DNA of 64,000 nucleotides. Source: Crenothrix sp043729335 (GTDB lineage: Bacteria > Pseudomonadota > Gammaproteobacteria > Methylococcales > Methylomonadaceae). The translations under genes were made by a program, and so were the position numbers. This document shows positions 39,414 through 47,669 of the stretch, in pieces. The notes under the pieces were generated by a model. The model was not told where the DNA came from. It saw nothing but the letters and a program-made list of their open reading frames with translations, and ran no database searches. Within the stretch, counting starts at the first letter, position 1. Each line of letters starts with the position of its first letter. The stretch is taken from assembly GCF_043729335.1 (NCBI RefSeq), contig NZ_JAYTLQ010000002.1, positions 291,165 to 355,164 of the forward strand, read 5' to 3'.

Positions 39414-39599
39414 ATGAGAAAACCGAAGATTATTCAGATTATTGAAGATATTGTATACGCTACCCTAGGTGTACAAAATAGCGAGGTGCATAAAAAGCAG
39501 TTTGAACAAGCTTCACTGTCGACTTATATCATTGCAGGACTACTTGCTATCGTCATTTTTGTGGGCATTATCGTTTTTATAGTTTCTATGCTCATTTAG
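39414..39599 (+). CDS. DUF2970 small membrane protein
   Basis: A 61-residue protein: a cytoplasmic amphipathic N-terminus (IIEDIVYATLGVQNSEVHKKQFEQASLSTY) and a single membrane helix (IIAGLLAIVIFVGIIVFIVSML). This is the DUF2970 layout, a family of unknown function common in Gammaproteobacteria. It is divergent from metH and followed by a strong terminator. Confidence 0.85.
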   Translation: MRKPKIIQIIEDIVYATLGVQNSEVHKKQFEQASLSTYIIAGLLAIVIFVGIIVFIVSMLI

Positions 39600-39613
39600 G
39601 GTAACGCCCTCTA

Positions 39614-39649
39614 CAAAAAAGCCCAAGCAAACTGACTTGGGCTTTTTTT
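39614..39649. terminator. Bidirectional rho-independent terminator
   Basis: Arms GCCCAAG (39621-39627) and CTTGGGC (39636-39642) with an 8-base loop, preceded by six A and followed by seven T, between the convergent genes ending at 39599 and 39670. Confidence 0.93.
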
Positions 39650-39669
39650 AAGCGATAACTTTACGTTTT

Positions 39670-40095
39670 TTATTCAGGAACTTTAAAGCTTTGTTTGATA
39701 CTTTGGAACATTTCTTTAAGGCCGCCAAACAAATTACCAATCGTAAATGGCTCTCTCAGCATAAATTTGTTACGAATAAGCGCGATCGCTAAAAAACCTA
39801 CTACTGGGGGCATTAATTCCATGAATACAGATATAAATGTACCTTTAGCGCCCTGAAAGCCGCCCATATTCTTTCTGTCACCAATACTTGCCAAGTCACG
39901 CTCATAATTGGCATCCGCCTCACCGCCTCTGATCGTCTCTAGAATATCGACACTGCCCCAAATCAGTAAGGTTTGAGAAGCGAAAAAAACCGCCGCACAA
40001 CCAATAACCCAAATTATTGGATTATTTACCTTGCCTCTGACTGCAGACTGATAAACCCAGAGAATCGAAAAAATCATTATTAAAGCACCAATCAT
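39670..40095 (-). CDS. Hypothetical membrane protein
   Basis: A 141-residue protein with membrane helices near residues 1-15, 26-47 and 88-107, separated by a charged loop (GGEADANYERDLASIGDRKNMGG), and an amphipathic C-terminus (KEMFQSIKQSFKVPE). I do not recognise the family. It follows the secreted-protein gene 40117-40509 by 21 bp on the same strand, so the two are likely one operon. Confidence 0.75.
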   Translation of the reverse strand: MIGALIMIFSILWVYQSAVRGKVNNPIIWVIGCAAVFFASQTLLIWGSVDILETIRGGEADANYERDLASIGDRKNMGGFQGAKGTFISVFMELMPPVVGFLAIALIRNKFMLREPFTIGNLFGGLKEMFQSIKQSFKVPE

Positions 40096-40116
40096 AGCTA
40101 CACCCCTCTTAAATTG

Positions 40117-40509
40117 TTATAGTTTTGCTAGAAAATAGTAAAGATATTTGCATTTTAAAGTCATGATTGAGCCATCTTTCTCAACAACTTTACATGACTC
40201 ATATTTGTCTCGCCCAGGAATTTCCTGCTTTTGTATTTCACCATCAGCAACTGAGTATTTAATAGCGATATTCATTTCCTTAGTTCGCCCGCCGCCATCG
40301 GTGGATTTTGTTTCAAGAGTACCATCGCTTTTAAAATCCCATTCGACGATAAGCTTTTTTTTCTCACCGTCTAACTTACCAGACTCGGCGTAAACTTTCC
40401 ATTTACCGAGTATATCGGTATTATCCTTCAGAAAGACATCAGCATGAGCCGAAAGTGCAAAAAAAATTGTTGTTAATGAGAATAACAGTGCAGCGCGTTT
40501 TTTTATCAT
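40117..40509 (-). CDS. Secreted hypothetical protein, lipocalin-like size
   Basis: A 130-residue protein with a signal peptide ending ALSAHAD. The mature part begins ILGKWKVYAESGKLDGEKKKLIVEWDFKSDGTLETKS, a pattern typical of small beta-barrel proteins that open with a G-x-W motif, and has two cysteines (ESCKVVE, TLKCKY). Function is unknown. It is the first gene of a two-gene unit with the membrane protein that follows. Confidence 0.78.
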   Translation of the reverse strand: MIKKRAALLFSLTTIFFALSAHADVFLKDNTDILGKWKVYAESGKLDGEKKKLIVEWDFKSDGTLETKSTDGGGRTKEMNIAIKYSVADGEIQKQEIPGRDKYESCKVVEKDGSIMTLKCKYLYYFLAKL

Positions 40510-40738
40510 TTTTTGCTCCTAAGCTGTTGGATTTGTCTGGACAAGACGATCGTAAACTATATCACATTGACTATCGAGTTTTAAATTTCACCTTAACCTA
40601 ATATCGATATAAAGCAAATTTTTTAAATACTCAGCAGCAATAAATCTTGACTTTAATGGCGTCTCAAGTATCATTTATGCTCGGCTTGCTACGATAACTA
40701 GCAATTTCTTAAAACAACAACTAGTAAGGTAGACACTC

Positions 40739-40873
40739 ATGGGGTTCATTTTAGATCTCGTCGAAACATTAAGAACGCCGGCAGGTATGGTTGGCGCGGT
40801 AGTGGTTATAGCAGCAGTTTATGCCCTCGTTAAGTGGATTTTTGCTCCACATCCAGACGACGAACCAAAATAA
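40739..40873 (+). CDS. Small single-helix membrane protein
   Basis: A 44-residue frame reading MGFILDLVETLRTPAGMVGA, a membrane helix (GAVVVIAAVYALVKWIF) and a charged tail PHPDDEPK. The ATG is preceded by AAGGTAG. It has the look of a real small membrane protein, but no family is recognised. Confidence 0.6.
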   Translation: MGFILDLVETLRTPAGMVGAVVVIAAVYALVKWIFAPHPDDEPK

Positions 40874-41030
40874 ATCGAAAACCGATTTTCCCATATTTTA
40901 TGGCAACTACCAATCTTATTGGATTGGTAGAAGCCATTATAAAATTATCTTGATCCACATCTAAATAAAGCAAGCACCACGCCTTTCCTTATCCTACATT
41001 TCCGAACATTTTTTACAGACAGATTCTGAG

Positions 41031-42935
41031 ATGTATGCACTTCTATACTCAAAAATTTTAGCGCTTTCCGGTAAGCAGGCACCCGCCACAGGAATAGGCT
41101 TATTCCGCATTTTTTATGGCTTGGTTGCCTTACAAGAAATAATTTTTATTTTTTATTTCAACCATTTAATTTTTGACCCCATTCCTTACATCGACGTTGA
41201 ATTCCCTACACTTACATTTTTTTTGTGTCTTTGGGGAATCGTTATCGGGTTTATTATTATTGGCTACCGCTATCAATTTGCAGTGGCCTGTAACTACATT
41301 TTCTGGCTGGTTTTCGTCAACTTTACAACAATGCAACGCGATTTTGACGGCGGCTTTGACCTTTTCATGACCGGCGCCGGTTTTTTTCTGTTGTTCATGC
41401 CCGGTGAACGCGCATTTTCTATCGATAATCTTAGATACAAGCTCAGCACGCCTTTCGTTCATTACAGCACTTATCCAAAACCAACTGTTTCAGCGCTGGC
41501 TTATTACCTGCCCATTTTTGTGTGCCTTGGTTTTTTGTATATTGATTCTGATGTACACAAAATTTTTGCCGAGCATTGGCGCAATGGCCTTGGCGCATGG
41601 CTGCCTTCAACACAGCCGTACTTTGTTTCGGCACTGGATATGTCGGTCATCCTGAATAATGAACTACTGCAAAAAATGATTGGTTACACCATCATGATTT
41701 TTCAGCTCACTTTCATATTCTTTTTCTTCAAGCGCCGATTACGCCCTGTGTTTTTGCTGGTGGGCATTGGGTTGCATCTGGGGATTACCCTATCGCTCAA
41801 TATTTATCCCTTTGGCTTAGCCATGCTAGCTTTATATCCCATGCTAGTTCCATTTGCCTGGTGGCAATGCCTTAATAACCGCTTTACAGCGCACCAGCCT
41901 GTGCTAACGGTGTTTTATGATCGACAATGTCCTTTATGTAGCCGTACTGTTCTAACGCTTAACCACTTCGATATATTCAAACGCATCACTTTTAAAAATG
42001 CACAAGATCACGCTTCAGAATATAGCGCCCTGGCTCATATCGACAATCAAACACTATTAACCGATTTGTACGCGCTAGATCAGCACAACAACATCTATTC
42101 AGGCCTTAACACGTACATCCAGATCTGTTTAAAGATGGGCTATTTATTTCCGGTAGGATTGATATTGCGCTTGCCTGGCATTTACCAACTAGCCCAGGCA
42201 AAATACCGAGCCATTGCCGACTCACGCACACGGCTTACCTGCGATACCCGCTGCACCCTACCCGAGCCTTTAAAAAACAGCACTTGGTACCACGCTCTAT
42301 TTGAACAGTATGGCGCCCAAAAACCTAAAACCTTAGCCAGAAAAATTACTAAAATAACGGTAGCACTGCTGATCTTGCAAATAAACTGCTCGGTACACTA
42401 TGGGCTAATTTATCGGCTTAAAATCAATCTTAACCAGCACCCGGTGACTGCCGCTATTGCGCAAGGCAGTAACGCACTTTTAATGATATCGCGCATTTTT
42501 TTGGGCATTGCACCGCACGCACTTTACCTGCACGACCATTTTGCCAATTATCATCGCATTTTAGCCATCACTTACCTGGATAAAAATGGCAACGAACAAT
42601 GGCTGCCGTTTGTAAATCAACAAGGGCGTTTACTGGCACCCAATTGGGGACGTGTTCAGTCCATGTGGGCTAACATTGCAATTACCCCGACCATTAATGA
42701 CCAGCGAGTGCGTAAATTCATTATGAAAGTGACGGCGTTTTGGGGTGAGCAAATCGGAATTAATCTTAATAATGCTCAATTTCAAATAAAACTCAAAAAG
42801 ATCGATGCGCCGACCCATTGGGTTTACGATCAATTACACAAAAACATGGCCGCACCGTGGGTTACGGTTGGTACAGTAACGTGGACAAATAAAATTATTT
42901 CTTATGATTTGCCTGCCAATATGAATGCACTATAA
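41031..42935 (+). CDS. HTTM membrane protein fused to a DCC thiol-disulfide domain
   Basis: A 634-residue protein. The N-terminal half has about eight membrane helices of the HTTM family, relatives of vitamin K-dependent gamma-carboxylase. A DCC (DUF393) domain follows near residues 290-410, starting VLTVFYDRQCPLCSRTV with a CPLC redox motif and continuing to NTYIQICLKMGY. A further helix and a soluble C-terminal domain end the protein. The combination suggests membrane redox chemistry, but no substrate can be named. It is monocistronic. Confidence 0.82.
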   Translation: MYALLYSKILALSGKQAPATGIGLFRIFYGLVALQEIIFIFYFNHLIFDPIPYIDVEFPTLTFFLCLWGIVIGFIIIGYRYQFAVACNYIFWLVFVNFTTMQRDFDGGFDLFMTGAGFFLLFMPGERAFSIDNLRYKLSTPFVHYSTYPKPTVSALAYYLPIFVCLGFLYIDSDVHKIFAEHWRNGLGAWLPSTQPYFVSALDMSVILNNELLQKMIGYTIMIFQLTFIFFFFKRRLRPVFLLVGIGLHLGITLSLNIYPFGLAMLALYPMLVPFAWWQCLNNRFTAHQPVLTVFYDRQCPLCSRTVLTLNHFDIFKRITFKNAQDHASEYSALAHIDNQTLLTDLYALDQHNNIYSGLNTYIQICLKMGYLFPVGLILRLPGIYQLAQAKYRAIADSRTRLTCDTRCTLPEPLKNSTWYHALFEQYGAQKPKTLARKITKITVALLILQINCSVHYGLIYRLKINLNQHPVTAAIAQGSNALLMISRIFLGIAPHALYLHDHFANYHRILAITYLDKNGNEQWLPFVNQQGRLLAPNWGRVQSMWANIAITPTINDQRVRKFIMKVTAFWGEQIGINLNNAQFQIKLKKIDAPTHWVYDQLHKNMAAPWVTVGTVTWTNKIISYDLPANMNAL

Positions 42936-43060
42936 CGATTAGCGACCGGCAATCTATCTTTAATTATTGCATCGATATTTGAGTCATGATATAAAATGCT
43001 CGTGCTGAATTGATTAACGCACATATAAAAATAAATTAAACCCCTTTGGAGGATATCATT

Positions 43061-43180
43061 ATGAAAAAAGTTTTATCACTTTTGGCTTTAGCGATGATGG
43101 TTGTTGGTTTATCTGGCTGTTTAGATCCACAAGATGGAACTAAACAAAGACCAGAAGGTTCAACTTCTGTTCACTTGTAA
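43061..43180 (+). CDS. Very small lipoprotein
   Basis: A 39-residue frame starting MKKVLSLLALAMMVVGLSGC with an excellent ribosome site (TTTGGAGGATATCATT) and lipobox GLSGC. The mature part is only about 20 residues (CLDPQDGTKQRPEGSTSVHL). A strong terminator follows, so it forms a complete transcription unit. Function unknown. Confidence 0.8.
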   Translation: MKKVLSLLALAMMVVGLSGCLDPQDGTKQRPEGSTSVHL

Positions 43181-43562
43181 GAAATTCTGGCTGTAAGCAT
43201 AAAGAAGCCCGACTATTTTAGTCGGGCTTTTTTGTTAGCCCCAATCTCGCTAGTCAAAGCAAATTTTTAATGCTTATCATCCGTTCCGCACCCACTACAA
43301 ATCACATAACCCAATAGACTTATCATTTTTAAAACAGATTGTACCCCCAAACAAACTGTTATTAATGGATGCCAAAATCCCGTGTAAGCTGAACAACAGC
43401 GCTTAAACTTTCAACTATTCCTCATCACTACCGCGAAAAACATCTGATTAGTTTTTATAAATTTAGCGGCTTATAAAACTAATACTAAAACCCTGTTGTC
43501 TGACCGATAAATAATCTACAACAAAATCGGTACAATACCCTTTTGCAAAAAAGAGACGCACT
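43181..43562. other. Intergenic region upstream of msrA
   Basis: About 380 bases that hold the terminator of the small lipoprotein gene and then AT-rich sequence. No other gene or RNA was recognised. Confidence 0.5.
43206..43234 (+). terminator. Rho-independent terminator of the small lipoprotein gene
   Basis: Arms AGCCCGACTA and TAGTCGGGCT with a short TTT loop, followed by T6. Confidence 0.95.
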
Positions 43563-44288
43563 ATGAGATTAACCATACTCCTTGCCTTGGCTTTTATTGC
43601 GGTTTTACTCATTATTACGGGTTACACCGATAAACAGGATAAGGTTGCCGCTGAAAATCTTGAAAATTTGTCATCTGCGGTATTTGCCGGCGGCTGTTTT
43701 TGGTGTACAGAAGCAGATTTTGAAAAATTACCGGGCGTTTACCAAGCCGTTTCTGGTTTTAGTGATGGCCATGTCGCTAATCCCAGCTACGAACAAGTCT
43801 CAAACGGCGGTACAGGCCATGTGGAGAGCGTAAAGGTTTATTATGACCCTGAGGTGGTCAGCTATGAAAAACTGCTCAATGCTTACTGGCGTATGATTAA
43901 CCCTACCGATAACGAAGGCCAGTTTGTTGATCGGGGTGTCGAATATCGAACCAAGATTTTTTATAAAACTGACCAACAAAAAGCCAAGGCCGAGCACTCT
44001 CGCCAACTATTGGACGAATCAAGACGTTTTGCCTCGCCTATCGTCACGGAAATAAAAAAACTGGAAAATTTTTATCCCGCTGAAGCCAGCCACCAAGATT
44101 ATTACAAAAAAAACCCTTTACGTTATAAATACTACCGTTCTAATTCCGGACGCGACCATTATCTGGAAAAAATATGGTCTGCCCGCGCACAGGTAACACA
44201 AGACCAAACGGCATCCCCTCGTGCGAGCAAACCTGGCGACGATGCCATGCCAAAAAACCTAATGCCTCGCAATAAATCAAGCTTTTGA
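43563..44288 (+). CDS. msrA: Peptide methionine sulfoxide reductase MsrA
   Basis: A 241-residue MsrA that repairs oxidised methionine S-sulfoxides. An N-terminal hydrophobic segment (LTILLALAFIAVLLIITG) suggests export or membrane anchoring. The catalytic motif GGCFWCTEADFEKLPGV and the block GGTGHVESVKVYYDP are intact. The protein ends in a 40-residue low-similarity tail (ASPRASKPGDDAMPKNLMP). Immediately after the stop, a different frame encodes the C-terminal part of an MsrB domain, so the gene seems to derive from an exported MsrA-MsrB fusion. Confidence 0.93.
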   Translation: MRLTILLALAFIAVLLIITGYTDKQDKVAAENLENLSSAVFAGGCFWCTEADFEKLPGVYQAVSGFSDGHVANPSYEQVSNGGTGHVESVKVYYDPEVVSYEKLLNAYWRMINPTDNEGQFVDRGVEYRTKIFYKTDQQKAKAEHSRQLLDESRRFASPIVTEIKKLENFYPAEASHQDYYKKNPLRYKYYRSNSGRDHYLEKIWSARAQVTQDQTASPRASKPGDDAMPKNLMPRNKSSF

Positions 44289-44421
44289 TGACAAGCCTGA
44301 CCTCACCCATTTAAGCCGTTGCATTAATTGCGCAGGCCACTTATTTATTCCTGTAGACGATGAGAGAAAAGCCGGTTACGATAAGTTTTTACCTGGCTTT
44401 AGCACAACAGCGTCTAAATAA
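44278..44421 (+). pseudogene. Remnant of an MsrB domain
   Basis: The +1 frame relative to msrA reads AFDDKPDLTHLSRCINCAG and HLFIPVDDERKAGYDKFLP up to a TAA at 44421. This corresponds to the MsrB C-terminal pattern (VFDDGPPPTGLRYCIN, then a phenylalanine-rich strand and a GY..YL ending). The catalytic Cys position in RxCIN is kept, but the whole N-terminal two thirds, including both zinc CxxC motifs, is missing. A large internal deletion with frameshift in an ancestral msrAB fusion explains it. Confidence 0.7.
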
Positions 44422-44499
44422 TGTGTTTTTAGCGTATGCCCTCCCCTAACATTAACTGCGTATTCAGTCTGCACTGACCGCGCAAAGCAATGGTTTTTT

Positions 44500-45522
44500 A
44501 TGCACGACGACACACTTAATCACTTGCAGCATCCGCATAATTTTGTGGTCATTACCAAAAAAAGCGAACGACGCACCCAGTTAGCCTTGTTACTCACGTT
44601 TTTCACTATGCTAGTGGAAATAACGGCAGGGGTTCTATTTGGATCCATGGCTTTACTGGCGGATGGCTGGCACATGGCAACCCATGTTGCCGTGTTTACA
44701 ATAACGCTATTTGCCAACCGTTATTCAAGATTACACGCGCAGCGCCATAGCTTCGCCTTTGGTGCAGGCAAAGTGGGTGTTTTAGGGAGCTTTGCCAGTG
44801 CTGTGGCCTTAGGCATAGTAGCCTTAATGATGCTCATTGAATCCGTTCAGCGCTTATTAAGCCCTCACATTATTCGTTTTGATGAAGCGACTGTCGTTGC
44901 TGTGGTTGGCTTGTGCATTAACGTGCTGTGCGCTGTTTTACTCAAAAATCATATTCATACTGATATCGACACCGATACTTTTGAACATGACAGTGAAGAT
45001 GAGTTTGAACAAATACCTGAACACGAGCAGAGTCCTAAAGCGGCTTACTTAACTATATTTGCTGATGCCTTAACATCACTACTGGCCATCATTGCCTTAC
45101 TTGCCGGGAAATACTATGGCTGGAATGCGCTAGATCCGGTTATGGGTATTGTCGGTGCCTTAATTATCAGCCGCTGGGCATATAGCCTTATCAAAGAAAC
45201 CGCGCCGATATTATTGGATAAAAGCATTGCACTACGTTACAAGGCAGCAATCCAGGAAACTATTGAAGCAGATGCCGACAATCGCATTGCCGACCTGCAT
45301 ATATGGCGCGTGAGTCCTGGGCATTTTGCGGTGATTCTTTCAATAGTGTCACATACACCTAAAACGCCCGAATATTACAAGGCCTTATTGACACAATTTA
45401 ATTTACACGGCAGCAAAAACTATTTAGCGCACATTAGCGTTGAAGTGCATCCTTGTTCTGATGAGCGCTGTTTACAGCATGATAGCAACTTAACTGACAC
45501 ACAAACCCTATCTGTGGAGTAG
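44500..45522 (+). CDS. dmeF: Cation diffusion facilitator, DmeF-like
   Basis: A 340-residue CDF metal exporter with six membrane helices. The metal-site helix reads ALLADGWHMATHVAVF and the second ADALTSLLAII. The N-terminus is His-rich (MHDDTLNHLQHPHNF). It resembles DmeF, which exports cobalt and nickel, rather than the zinc exporters ZitB or FieF. It may protect the cell from divalent metals; no regulator gene is adjacent. Confidence 0.88.
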   Translation: MHDDTLNHLQHPHNFVVITKKSERRTQLALLLTFFTMLVEITAGVLFGSMALLADGWHMATHVAVFTITLFANRYSRLHAQRHSFAFGAGKVGVLGSFASAVALGIVALMMLIESVQRLLSPHIIRFDEATVVAVVGLCINVLCAVLLKNHIHTDIDTDTFEHDSEDEFEQIPEHEQSPKAAYLTIFADALTSLLAIIALLAGKYYGWNALDPVMGIVGALIISRWAYSLIKETAPILLDKSIALRYKAAIQETIEADADNRIADLHIWRVSPGHFAVILSIVSHTPKTPEYYKALLTQFNLHGSKNYLAHISVEVHPCSDERCLQHDSNLTDTQTLSVE

Positions 45523-45528
45523 ATGCTT

Positions 45529-45617
45529 AGTAACGTGCATGAAATAAGTTGAACAACATAAAACACCGCTCCCGTTCGTGCTGAGCTTGTCGAAGCAGTT
45601 ATTTCGTGCACGTTACT
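45529..45617. repeat. Inverted-repeat element with dispersed CTGAGCTTGTCGAAG core
   Basis: Arms AGTAACGTGCATGAAATAA (45529-45547) and its near-perfect reverse complement (45599-45617, one mismatch) enclose CGTTCGTGCTGAGCTTGTCGAAGC (45572-45595 region). A related core, CGTTCGGCCTGAGCCTGTCGAAGG, lies near the right end of the window, also between inverted arms. Because it separates two convergent genes it may also act as a terminator. Confidence 0.75.
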
Positions 45618-46684
45618 TAACTTACTTCAGGTTGCCAAAAAACCGTGAGCCAGTATTTAAAAGCATCACCACTACGCTTACTTTGCAATTGATAATCGAG
45701 TTGATTAATAACACCGTCAGCGTTCACGTTCGCGCAAGATAATTTCTTTTGCCAGCATTGCTTTACCCATGCCTGAAACGTAACCTTTAAATCACGGTCT
45801 TTTTTTGCTTTATCCAGCGCGTTAACTCTTTTATCCTTATTAACGTCAGCCACCACCACAAAATTGGTTTTTATCACATTTTTAATATAAGCGATATATT
45901 TGGAAATGCGTGTATAGACACCGTAGTAACCCAAATTAGCACAGCCATATCCCCAACTGGTGATGCCCGCCAAACGCCACTGATTGTTCAGTTTAATCAC
46001 TAATGGGCCACCACTATCACCACTACAGGTATCGGCCTTGGCATTATTAAACCCCGCACACAGCATAGTGTCGGTTATTTCGCCTGCCCCAAATGCTTTT
46101 TTACACAGGCCATTAGAGATAATTGGCAGCGTGGCATCGTACAATATCTCAGGGTATTGCCCAAAATGCGCATCACTATCTGATAACGCCCCCCAGCCAA
46201 TAATGGTGGCATTCACATTAACCAATAACGAAGTGTCTGTATACAAAGGCAATACTCGCGCAGAACTCACGGGTTTTTTTAACTGCACCAAAGCAATATC
46301 ATTATTGATGGTCTCTGCATTGTATTTAGGGTGAATCAATATGCGCTTAATCGCCAGATTTTGTCCCTTATCGTTCCTAAGATCACGCACATGGGCAACC
46401 ACATAAAGACTATCTATTATCCGACCTTCAACACAATGCGCGGCAGTCAACACCCAGGTTGGGCTGATTAAAGTCCCCCCGCAAAATTGCCCTTGATTAT
46501 TATCCGAACCTTTTTTAACCAAAGCAATCATCCACGGCCATTGGCCAAAAACTGAGGGTTGCCCACCTACAATTCGAGGTTGAGGTTTAATAGGAGTATT
46601 AGCAGAAGTTGCCGTCGACAGCGTTATCATCGATAAAGCCGATAGAAATAAAATAAAGAATAGGAGATATTTTTTTACAGACAT
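45617..46684 (-). CDS. Secreted trypsin-like serine protease with dockerin-like tail
   Basis: A 355-residue protein with a signal peptide (LLFFILFLSALSMITLSTATSA). Activation-site sequence IVGGQPSVFGQWPWMIAL, catalytic TAAHC, DIALVQL and GDSGGPLV define an S1 trypsin-type protease. The last 90 residues contain two calcium-loop repeats (DVNKDKRVNALDKA and NVNADGVINQLDYQ) that resemble dockerin type I or EF-hand units. The substrate is unknown; the tail suggests docking to a surface partner. The mature domain would start at the conserved Ile. Confidence 0.9.
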   Translation of the reverse strand: MSVKKYLLFFILFLSALSMITLSTATSANTPIKPQPRIVGGQPSVFGQWPWMIALVKKGSDNNQGQFCGGTLISPTWVLTAAHCVEGRIIDSLYVVAHVRDLRNDKGQNLAIKRILIHPKYNAETINNDIALVQLKKPVSSARVLPLYTDTSLLVNVNATIIGWGALSDSDAHFGQYPEILYDATLPIISNGLCKKAFGAGEITDTMLCAGFNNAKADTCSGDSGGPLVIKLNNQWRLAGITSWGYGCANLGYYGVYTRISKYIAYIKNVIKTNFVVVADVNKDKRVNALDKAKKDRDLKVTFQAWVKQCWQKKLSCANVNADGVINQLDYQLQSKRSGDAFKYWLTVFWQPEVS

Positions 46685-46925
46685 AAAGAACGCACCACAA
46701 AAAGAGGGTGTTAATGAGGCTTATAACTGCTCTGACAGCAATAAACGGAGAGGCTTTGAGGGGATGAATGCGGAAGTAACTTAATAGAAATCTTAAGAAC
46801 TGAACACGCAGCCACGAACACATTAGCCATTGGTATTACACCACCACCTAACCTCTTAGGCAATAGTTAATACGCTAATGACCAATGTGCCTGTGTTTTC
46901 TGCGTGTTAGCTAAATAGCGTGGAA

Positions 46926-47312
46926 TTAATTATGGCGTCTGCGATGTTTTTTACTTACTTTTTTACTTTTACTGTGTTTGGTAGTGGTAGTAACGGCTGC
47001 AGTTTCTGGGTTAGCAGTAGTAGAATTACTATCTTCTGTTTTGGTGACTTCTTTAGTTGTTTCAACTTTTGTAGCGCTATCTGTTTTTGGGGCTTCAACT
47101 ACGGGCGCAGCTTGTTCAGTAGTCGTGGTAGTCATCTTTTCTTTAACTACGCTTGTCGCTGCATCAGCTGGATTAGCCACGGCGTCTTTTACGGCCTCTA
47201 CTTTATTTAAAGTCTCAGAGGTTGTGGTAGCGCTTTTTAAAAGTGTTTCATCGGCAAATACTGAGCCAGAAACCAGCAACATTGACATCAATAACAGTTT
47301 TTTGTTTTGCAT
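46926..47312 (-). CDS. Secreted Thr-rich protein with a strongly basic C-terminus
   Basis: A 128-residue low-complexity protein. A signal peptide (MQNKKLLLMSMLLVSGSVFA) precedes a Thr/Ala/Val/Glu rich region and a basic end (KHSKSKKVSKKHRRRHN). No family is recognised. The signal sequence and codon composition support a real gene; the basic tail could bind nucleic acid or polyanions outside the cell. Confidence 0.7.
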   Translation of the reverse strand: MQNKKLLLMSMLLVSGSVFADETLLKSATTTSETLNKVEAVKDAVANPADAATSVVKEKMTTTTTEQAAPVVEAPKTDSATKVETTKEVTKTEDSNSTTANPETAAVTTTTKHSKSKKVSKKHRRRHN

Positions 47313-47669
47313 AATATATTCCTAAGTAATGTAAAAGCGACAACATAAATGTGTGGCCGCAATAAAAATAAGTCATTAGATTGAAACTAAAGAAAGTTAT
47401 TGCGATTGACCTCCTTAAAATACTTCATTAAAACAAAATAATAGCACGTAGATTTTATTCAATACTCAAAAATTATTTAAAAAGTACGACTAATCTTTTG
47501 TTATGGCTATAGCATATCAACTCGAACCTGAATGGATAATGAATCAAATTGAATTTTTCTGAACAGATAAACAGACTTAATTTTGAACAATTTCCGTTCA
47601 GGCACTAAGTCATTGTCCAATGATATAATAGCCATCCATTACGCTACCCCATCCTGAATAAATCTCCTT
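47313..47669. other. Intergenic region between divergent genes
   Basis: About 357 bases holding the leaders of the secreted protein gene and uup, with an extended -10 promoter near 47621. Nothing else recognised. Confidence 0.5.
47621..47629 (+). promoter_or_regulatory. Extended -10 promoter element of uup
   Basis: TGATATAAT: a perfect TATAAT with the TGn extension, 41 bp before the uup start. The -35 region is weak, as expected for extended -10 promoters. Confidence 0.6.
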
